A stretch of DNA of 12,510 nt from Betaproteobacteria bacterium. Its GTDB lineage: Bacteria; Pseudomonadota; Gammaproteobacteria; Burkholderiales; Casimicrobiaceae. Numbering within the stretch: position 1 is the stretch's first letter; each line of letters opens with the position of its first letter. Of this stretch, positions 7,338 through 12,510 are shown piece after piece. Position numbers and translations under genes: made by a program. The notes below the pieces were generated by a model that searched no databases, was not told where the DNA came from, and saw nothing but the letters and a program-made list of their open reading frames with translations. The stretch is from assembly GCA_013298455.1 (NCBI GenBank), contig JAAFHR010000044.1, forward strand, positions 1 through 12,510, given 5' to 3'.

Positions 7338-8498
7338 GCGCGCCTCGCTCCATAGCCACCGGAGCAGACTTTCACCGCCGACCACAACTGGCGCCAGTGA
7401 ATTCCTAGGGATCACTTGCGTTCCATCATTTTTGGAAAAGTATGGGCTTGTCTTGGAGCCCAGAGCATCGAGCGGCTCATTGCTGTCAAAGGGCTTATCC
7501 CACCCTTGACTCAGTAGCCGATGCGAGCCGTCGAAGGTTCTCGCGATCCAGTACTTTGACGCGCCACACCGAGAAACTAAGTAGTCGGCAAGTGTCTCTC
7601 CGACCATCCGACCAGCGACGCCATCAATCGGAAAGTGCACACCGGCAATGACGCGGTTATTGGCGATGCGAGTAGCGAGCCGCTGCAACTGAGTTTCCAA
7701 ATCGGTTTTCACTCCATTTACTTCACGCTTCTGTCCGCTAATCACCTGCAGCAAACGCGCCATCATGAACGCCTCCGCGCCGTGTCCGCTGGGAAATGCG
7801 CCGAAACGACGTGGGTTTATTACTGGCTGCACGCTCGGAGAGTAAGTCGCGGGGCGCGGGCATCCAAAAGTGTGCTTTGCAGGTTGATTCAGCTCCGAGA
7901 GAAATGACAGAGCTAACGACAATAGCTCCATCGTTTTGGGGGTGGTCGTCGGATTGAGATCGAAAAGGGCGGCCCAGTATTGCACGGGAACACCGATTTG
8001 GGTGGTGATTTCGGTAAGCCGCTCCGAGCGCAGTGGAATGGCATCGACCACTGCCTGAACTTGGCTTGTAAACACCTTAACTGGAGGCCGGATCAGGCTA
8101 AACACTTGCTGCGCGGTGGCGGTATTGCCTTGCCACTCAATGTGTCTAACGGAGTAGGAGCTTTTTTTGGCGTCGACGACAAAGCGAAGCGGATTGACCA
8201 ATTCACGCAAAAAGTTGACGTGTCGAATATCTGGGCTCCATTGTTCAATTCGATCCGCATCGCCGATCCTCGGGAGCTTTGTCGAGCGCGGTGGTACCCA
8301 CGGTATCCTCGTGGCATTTCGGTGAATGGCTTCGCGCGTGCTAATTAATCCGTAAGAAGTTGGTATATCAAAACCAGGCCCCAAAGTTGCTGCGGGATTT
8401 CCGGTAAACCCCCGATAGTCGGGGAAGACTTGATGGCCTTCGTGCCCCTCATGGCCTTCATGACCCTCGTGCCCCTCGTTGCGTGACCAGCGTGACAT
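7323..8498 (-). CDS. PAP2/vanadium haloperoxidase superfamily protein, soluble
   Basis: This is a 391-residue protein with the three-part active-site signature shared by PAP2 acid phosphatases and vanadium-dependent haloperoxidases: Lys208-x6-Arg215-Pro216 (KHTFGCPRP), P-S-G-H at 236-239, and Arg282-x5-His288-x3-Asp292. These residues bind phosphate or vanadate. There are no obvious transmembrane helices or signal peptide, which fits the soluble haloperoxidase or non-membrane phosphatase branch better than the membrane lipid phosphatases. The N-terminus carries five Glu-Gly-His repeats at residues 8-22. The start at 8498 is supported by GGAG six bases upstream. The gene starts 41 bases after the cyclase stop and overlaps the S8 start by one base, so all three are likely one operon. 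Phosphatase against haloperoxidase activity cannot be decided from sequence. Confidence 0.85.
   Translation of the reverse strand: MSRWSRNEGHEGHEGHEGHEGHQVFPDYRGFTGNPAATLGPGFDIPTSYGLISTREAIHRNATRIPWVPPRSTKLPRIGDADRIEQWSPDIRHVNFLRELVNPLRFVVDAKKSSYSVRHIEWQGNTATAQQVFSLIRPPVKVFTSQVQAVVDAIPLRSERLTEITTQIGVPVQYWAALFDLNPTTTPKTMELLSLALSFLSELNQPAKHTFGCPRPATYSPSVQPVINPRRFGAFPSGHGAEAFMMARLLQVISGQKREVNGVKTDLETQLQRLATRIANNRVIAGVHFPIDGVAGRMVGETLADYLVSRCGASKYWIARTFDGSHRLLSQGWDKPFDSNEPLDALGSKTSPYFSKNDGTQVIPRNSLAPVVVGGESLLRWLWSEARKEWK
8433..8477 (-). repeat. Five-unit 9-base tandem repeat encoding Glu-Gly-His
   Basis: On the minus strand five consecutive 9-base units (GAGGGGCAC, GAGGGTCAT, GAAGGCCAT, GAGGGGCAC, GAAGGCCAT) encode Glu-Gly-His. 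They lie inside the PAP2/VHPO coding sequence right after residue 7. The units differ only at synonymous sites. Confidence 0.9.
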
Positions 8499-8504
8499 AG
8501 CTTG

Positions 8505-8508
8505 CTCC
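8505..8508 (-). promoter_or_regulatory. Shine-Dalgarno of the PAP2/VHPO gene
   Basis: GGAG on the minus strand lies six bases before the ATG at 8498, within the 41-base gap after the cyclase gene. It supports starting upstream of the Glu-Gly-His repeat, so the repeat would be translated. Confidence 0.65.
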
Positions 8509-8539
8509 GGTGTGTAGTTGAAGATGGATGACGTTGAAA

Positions 8540-10360
8540 TTAGCTCAGACCGGTGCGCCCCAGCGGTAGTCCCGCCGCGGCCAATGCCGACGCAAACTCT
8601 AAATTAAGCGACGAGCGCTCGGATACTCGATCTAAAAAGCCACTCACAGTGGCAGTCGGTTCAATCACCAACAGTCGTTCGATTGTTTCGCGCGCTTCGA
8701 CCATCTGCCCCAGCATCGCTTGCGAAATGGCCATCGTCCGATACGTGGATGCGTGGGTGACGTTGGCTTTGAGCGCGCGCTTTGCGAGCACGATTGCGTC
8801 GGCAAAGCGCCTTGAACCGGTAGCCGCAGTCGCAGAGAGCGACTCGTAATAAAAACGCATCGGATCTAGCGGCGATAGCCGCATCGCGTAACGCGTTGCT
8901 TCTGTCGCGTGCCCACCTTCCCCGCGCAAGCCGTGTACCGTCCCCTTGAAAAGCCACGCCAGCGGCTCATTCGGATTGGCTGTAAGCGCAGATTGAAAGT
9001 AGCGCTGGGCGGAGTCAAAGTCACGCTCCAGACTGCGTGCAACCGAGCCTCGCATGGTGAGCGCTACAGAGCAGTTGCCGTTGATGTCCAATGCACGTTG
9101 CGACAACGAGAGCGCAACTCTGGCGTCGTGCGTAGGGTCGAGTGACCAACCCTGTACGACCCGAAACACGTGCCAACGTGCAAGCCAAGCCAGCGCCAGC
9201 GAGCTGCGAGGCAGTCGATCGCGCAGCTCCGAGAGCAGGCTCTCAACCTTGGCGAAGTCGCGCCTAGCAAATCGGTGCAACATCGACAGCGCCGTTAAAA
9301 GCAAGGTGTAGCTAGCTAAATTTGGCAGGGGCATGACGCTGGCGCTGCGGAGCTCGTGAGCAAGCACAGCACTGCCGACATGCGCTGCAATACCCCCCAC
9401 CAGTTCGCTGTCCTCAGCCAGTAAATCCTGCACCGGCGCTGTCGTCAGATCGGTCAGAACCGCTACGCAATCGCGACCTCGAAGCACTCGATAGCTTGCG
9501 ACGCAGCGCCCGTCTCGAACGCTGAGCTCGCCAATCACTACGTAATCAGCACGCAGTGCCGCAACAACTTGCGCTTCAGAATGCCTCGACAAGTCAAGAC
9601 CGGCGGTAGAGAGTGTTGAAATCACGCTCACGCTCGCGCTGCGACCAAGGCGATTCACCAGCTGATCGTGCAGCAACGACGCGGCGGTCACGCTCGAGGC
9701 ATCGGCGCTGAGCGCGCTCTGAAACCGCAGCAACGCGACGACAGGCCGCAGCTCAGCGTTAGGCCCGCGGACAATTGGCTCGGCGGTTCCGTCGATTGGC
9801 GCGACGCCAGCGCTCGAGTTGGTCGGCTGGATGAGCTCTGAAATGCGAAATGCGCGTACCGGCTCTGCAACGTGCTTGAGGAAACACTCCCCCAAGTCCT
9901 CGATGTCTGCATCGATACCGGGCACGATTTGATCACGAGCCTCCGAGCTCAGTACCGTTTGCCCGGGTCGGGCCAACGCGGTCAGGCGCGCGCACAAGCT
10001 CATGTCGCGACCATAGTGGGCGGTGGCGTCCGAGAGCACGCGTGCCAGATGGATGCCGATGCGCATTTCAATGCGTTCGTGTTTTTCTTGCCTATTGTCA
10101 GCGTGAATCCGTAAGGCACACGCCGTAGCGTTGGCTACACACGGGAACTTGACCAGCAGCCCGTCCCCTCGACGTTCGATCACTTCGCCACAGTGAGCGG
10201 AAACGAAAAGATTACAAAGGCGTTTGAGCCGCTGGCGAATTCGCGCGACATTTGCCAGCTCATCCTGCTCAATCAATCGCACCGACTCCACTACGTCGGC
10301 AAACATGATCGTGGTGGTTTCGACGCGCAGATCGGCGTCGAAGTCTGGCTCCGTCGTCAC
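8540..10360 (-). CDS. Class III nucleotidyl-cyclase-like protein with TolB-like and TPR regions
   Basis: The 606-residue protein has three parts. A class III cyclase homology domain spans about 13-175 (FADVVES, RRGDGLLVKF, RIGIHLARV, CARLTALARPGQTVLSS, then EDLGECFLKHVAEPVRAFRI). A TolB/FlgO-like region spans about 205-340 (RPVVALLRFQ; ADYVVIGELSVRDGR). A helical TPR region covers about 345-575. This architecture is common in proteobacterial cyclase-like proteins. Metal-binding Asp22 and Asp66 and Arg125 are present. By alignment from memory, the adenine-selecting Lys is Glu62, the partner Asp is Ala114 and the transition-state Asn is Ser121, so activity or specificity is doubtful. The GTG start at 10360 is preferred over the ATG at 10570, because GGGGGA lies six bases upstream and residues before it do not resemble the family. 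It is the first gene of the probable operon with the PAP2/VHPO and S8 genes. Confidence 0.85.
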   Translation of the reverse strand: MTTEPDFDADLRVETTTIMFADVVESVRLIEQDELANVARIRQRLKRLCNLFVSAHCGEVIERRGDGLLVKFPCVANATACALRIHADNRQEKHERIEMRIGIHLARVLSDATAHYGRDMSLCARLTALARPGQTVLSSEARDQIVPGIDADIEDLGECFLKHVAEPVRAFRISELIQPTNSSAGVAPIDGTAEPIVRGPNAELRPVVALLRFQSALSADASSVTAASLLHDQLVNRLGRSASVSVISTLSTAGLDLSRHSEAQVVAALRADYVVIGELSVRDGRCVASYRVLRGRDCVAVLTDLTTAPVQDLLAEDSELVGGIAAHVGSAVLAHELRSASVMPLPNLASYTLLLTALSMLHRFARRDFAKVESLLSELRDRLPRSSLALAWLARWHVFRVVQGWSLDPTHDARVALSLSQRALDINGNCSVALTMRGSVARSLERDFDSAQRYFQSALTANPNEPLAWLFKGTVHGLRGEGGHATEATRYAMRLSPLDPMRFYYESLSATAATGSRRFADAIVLAKRALKANVTHASTYRTMAISQAMLGQMVEARETIERLLVIEPTATVSGFLDRVSERSSLNLEFASALAAAGLPLGRTGLS

Positions 10361-10372
10361 GCTGTATCCCCC
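10358..10372 (-). promoter_or_regulatory. Shine-Dalgarno and GTG start of the cyclase-like gene
   Basis: GGGGGA (10372-10367, minus strand) is six bases from GTG at 10360-10358. This decides between a 606-residue protein and a 676-residue version starting at 10570. The extra 70 residues are Arg/Ser-rich and do not look like a domain. Confidence 0.6.
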
Positions 10373-10601
10373 GAGTTCTTTGCTCTTCGAGGGGTAGCGT
10401 ATCTGCTTCGTGACGCGTTGTGAAGGAAATTGTGACGTGAATGAAACACCGGCTAGTCCGGGTCTGTGAGCGGCGATTGAACGGCGAGTCTGACGAGCAC
10501 GCTCAGCGCCGTGCCCACGTGCGATGCGTATGGCAAACGAGCTTGGTTTGGCGAGAGTTGAAGCGAGCATATTGCGAGATTACGGTGTTCTCGTGGAGCT
10601 G

Positions 10602-10649
10602 TCCCTACCTGCGTAGGTGGGATGGAGCGCGCTCTGCTTCATCGCGCTC
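10602..10649. other. Two adjacent hairpins upstream of the cyclase gene
   Basis: The first hairpin pairs TCCC-T-ACCT (10602-10610, one bulged T) with AGGTGGGA (10615-10622) around GCGT. The second pairs GAGCGCG (10625-10631) with CGCGCTC (10643-10649) around an 11-base loop. They are only two bases apart. They may be a repeat element, an operator or a leader-RNA structure. I cannot assign a function. Confidence 0.45.
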
Positions 10650-10725
10650 AGAGAGCAGTTTCACACATTGGAGTTGTCGCGACTGCGGAGACCCGTCGTG
10701 TAGCGAACTACCGAACTTGGTGTAA

Positions 10726-10855
10726 TCAGCTTTTTCATTGCAAGCTTTAATTTAATTAGGCTACGAGACATATTTAGTAATTTTTGAAAAGTTTTTATAT
10801 TTGTCTAAACGCTTTATCAAATGAAGATTTAAAGCCAAAAGCTAATGACAAGGAC
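10726..10855. promoter_or_regulatory. AT-rich patch, probable promoter region of the cyclase operon
   Basis: This stretch is markedly richer in A and T than the surrounding sequence (for example TTTAATTTAATTAGG and GTTTTTATATTTGTC). On the minus strand TTGATA (10820-10815) and TATAAA (10799-10794) are spaced 15 bases apart, a suboptimal sigma-70-like pair facing the cyclase gene. It would give a leader of roughly 430 bases. AT-rich DNA of this kind can also bind nucleoid proteins such as H-NS or MvaT. The assignment is tentative. Confidence 0.3.
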
Positions 10856-11105
10856 TTCGATGATTGCCTAGTCAACTTGCCCCGTACTACGGTCGGCCCC
10901 CATGCCGATCGCAGCTTCGCAATCCGAGCGTAAGGTCACAGCCAGCCGAGCGACCAACGCTTTGTTGACTTTTTGCAGTAGAGTCCGTGAATCTGCGGGA
11001 ATTCGGCGCGCGCACACTACTGCCAAACGCGGTGCAACGTTTCACAACCGACGGACGGACAACTCAAAACAACAGCCCAACTAACGGACACTCTGCGGGG
11101 AACCC

Positions 11106-12510
11106 ATGAAATCAAAACTATTCATCTTGGCGCTTTTCGCCGCTGCCATTGCCGCGTTTTTCGCGTTTGATCTGGGGCGGTTTCTGACGCTGGATTACTT
11201 CAAGGCGCAGCAGGCGGCGCTATCAGCTTACGTGGGGGCGAATCCATGGCAAAGCGCTTTGGCGTTTTTCGCGGTGTATGTGGCAGTGGCGGCGCTTTCG
11301 CTGCCGGGCGCGGCAATTTTGACGCTGGTTGCGGGTGCGATTTTTGGGTTCACTAAAGGCTTGGTGATTGTTTCGTTTGCTTCGTCGATTGGCGCGACGT
11401 TGGCGTTTTTGTCGTCGCGCTTTTTACTTCGCGATTGGGTGCAATCGAAGTTTGGCGAGCGTTTGAAGCCAATCAATGACGGCGTGGCGAAAGATGGGCC
11501 GTTTTACTTGTTTGCGCTGCGCTTGGTGCCGCTGTTCCCATTTTTCGTGGTGAATTTGCTGATGGGACTGACACCGATCAAGACTTGGCCGTTTTACTGG
11601 GTGAGTCAGATTGGGATGTTGGCGGGTACGGCGGTGTTTGTGAATGCCGGGACGCAGCTGGCGCAGATCACTTCGCTTAAAGGCATTTTGTCACCGGCGA
11701 TTTTGGGTTCGTTTGTGCTCTTGGGCGTGTTTCCGATCATCGCGAAAAAGGTGCTCGATTGGTTGAAGGGGCGCAAGGTTTACGCCAAATGGGCGCATCT
11801 GAAACCAAAGGCGTTTGACAGCAACGTTGTCGTGATTGGCGCGGGTTCGGCCGGATTGGTTACGAGCTACATCGCGGCAGCGGTGAAAGCGAAGGTCACG
11901 CTCGTTGAGCGCCACAAAATGGGCGGCGATTGCCTCAATACCGGCTGCGTGCCCTCGAAAGCGCTCATCAAATCGGCAAAGCTGTTGTCGCACATGAAAC
12001 GCGCCAAAGAGTTCGGTTTCGAATCGGCAACGGCTACGTGGAATTTCTCCGACGTGATGGAGCGGGTGCAGCGAGTGATTCGCGAAATCGAGCCGCATGA
12101 TTCGATTGCGCGCTACACCGAGCTGGGTGTGAATTGTGTGACCGGCAGCGCAAGGATCACGTCGCCTTGGACGGTTGAAGTCACCGCTGAGAACGGCACG
12201 AAGCAAACCTTAACCACGAAAAACATCGTGATCGCGTCGGGTGCGCGGCCTTTTGTGCCGCCGATTCCGGGGCTCGCGGAGGCGGGTTATTTGACGAGCG
12301 ACACGGTGTGGAATTTGCGCGAGTTGCCCAAGCGCTTAGTCGTGTTGGGCGGTGGGCCGATTGGCTCGGAGCTCACGCAGTGCTTCGCGCGATTCGGTGC
12401 GCAGGTGTCGCAGATTGAAATGGCACCGCGAATTTTGGTGCGCGAGGATCCTGAGGTTTCGGAGCTCGTGACCAAGCGATTCAAGGAAGAAGGCGTTGCG
12501 GTTTTAACGG
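11106..12510 (+). CDS. TVP38/DedA-type membrane domain fused to FAD/NAD(P) disulfide oxidoreductase (partial)
   Basis: The frame is open from the ATG at 11106 to the window end (468 codons), so the 3' end is missing. Residues 4-21 form a hydrophobic helix. About 48-215 is a multi-helix SNARE-associated/TVP38 domain with the FALRLVPLFPFFVVNLLMG motif at 136-154. From about 237 a pyridine-nucleotide disulfide oxidoreductase begins: FAD motif GAGSAG at 245-250, redox pair Cys276/Cys281 in GGDCLNTGCVPSKA, ATG-like IASGARP near 377-383, and NAD(P) motif GGGPIG at 415-420. No stop or frameshift interrupts the junction at 215-240, so this is a true fusion. Related flavoproteins include dihydrolipoamide dehydrogenase and mercuric reductase. 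The missing C-terminus prevents telling them apart. The protein should sit in the inner membrane with the flavoenzyme probably on the cytosolic side. GGGGA lies four bases upstream of the ATG. Confidence 0.9.
   Translation, partial: MKSKLFILALFAAAIAAFFAFDLGRFLTLDYFKAQQAALSAYVGANPWQSALAFFAVYVAVAALSLPGAAILTLVAGAIFGFTKGLVIVSFASSIGATLAFLSSRFLLRDWVQSKFGERLKPINDGVAKDGPFYLFALRLVPLFPFFVVNLLMGLTPIKTWPFYWVSQIGMLAGTAVFVNAGTQLAQITSLKGILSPAILGSFVLLGVFPIIAKKVLDWLKGRKVYAKWAHLKPKAFDSNVVVIGAGSAGLVTSYIAAAVKAKVTLVERHKMGGDCLNTGCVPSKALIKSAKLLSHMKRAKEFGFESATATWNFSDVMERVQRVIREIEPHDSIARYTELGVNCVTGSARITSPWTVEVTAENGTKQTLTTKNIVIASGARPFVPPIPGLAEAGYLTSDTVWNLRELPKRLVVLGGGPIGSELTQCFARFGAQVSQIEMAPRILVREDPEVSELVTKRFKEEGVAVLT

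Larger units (their letters stand above)
10361..11105. other. Divergent intergenic region, no credible gene
   Basis: This 745-base spacer separates the minus-strand cyclase operon from the plus-strand TVP38-flavoprotein gene, so promoters for both should lie here. Short open frames within it are low-complexity Arg-rich translations and I do not support any as genes. It holds two adjacent small hairpins, an AT-rich patch and a weak TTGACT box at 10965-10970 with no good -10 partner for the plus-strand gene. I see no tRNA or recognisable riboswitch. Confidence 0.6.

Noticed and set aside
10441..10725. Plus-strand open frame of 94 codons upstream of the AT-rich patch
   Set aside because: The composition is Arg/Ser/Cys-rich, there is no clear ribosome binding site or domain, and it spans the two hairpins. 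It is not supportable as a gene.
10902..11084. Small plus-strand frame of 60 codons just before the TVP38-fusion gene
   Set aside because: It has no Shine-Dalgarno, low-complexity polar composition and lies in the likely promoter/leader region. I treat it as chance.
1..12510. CRISPR array, tRNA, rRNA or insertion-sequence transposase
   Set aside because: No regularly spaced direct repeats, no cloverleaf or rRNA signature, and no transposase or integrase motif was seen on either strand.

Overview
The window looks like a chromosomal segment of a GC-rich proteobacterium. The best matches I recognise are proteobacterial families (HypT-like LysR, PuuB-like amine oxidase, agmatinase family, TVP38-flavoprotein fusion), and the spacers carry short palindromic repeats of the kind scattered through proteobacterial genomes. 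I cannot resolve class or genus from sequence alone. TGA is used as an ordinary stop by at least three genes here, so the standard bacterial code applies.

Layout. Positions 1-367 hold no credible gene, only dispersed repeats. From 368 to 10360 every gene reads on the minus strand. In transcription order (high to low coordinates) they are: a class III nucleotidyl-cyclase-like protein with TolB-like and TPR regions (8540-10360); a soluble PAP2/vanadium-haloperoxidase-type protein (7323-8498); a subtilisin-like S8 peptidase (5293-7323); a LuxR-type regulator (4153-5250); an agmatinase/ureohydrolase (3041-3982); a PuuB-like FAD amine oxidase interrupted by one in-frame TGA (1536-2843); and a HypT-like LysR regulator (368-1267). 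After a 745-base spacer with an AT-rich patch and two small hairpins, the plus strand carries the start of a TVP38/DedA-type membrane domain fused to a pyridine-nucleotide disulfide oxidoreductase. That gene runs off the window end (11106-12510).

Functional groups. (1) The agmatinase and amine-oxidase genes suggest agmatine/putrescine catabolism, but the oxidase is broken or recoded at codon 124. (2) Cyclase-TPR, PAP2/VHPO and subtilase form a tight co-directional cassette. The gaps are 41 bases and then a TGATG stop/start overlap, and a LuxR gene follows 42 bases later. All three effector-type proteins appear cytosolic. The cyclase keeps both metal-binding Asp residues but has lost several substrate-recognition residues. 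I do not recognise this combination as a named system, and it is the most interesting part of the window. (3) The TVP38-flavoprotein fusion is an independent, divergently oriented gene.

Domain assignments were read from motifs by eye. No database search was run.
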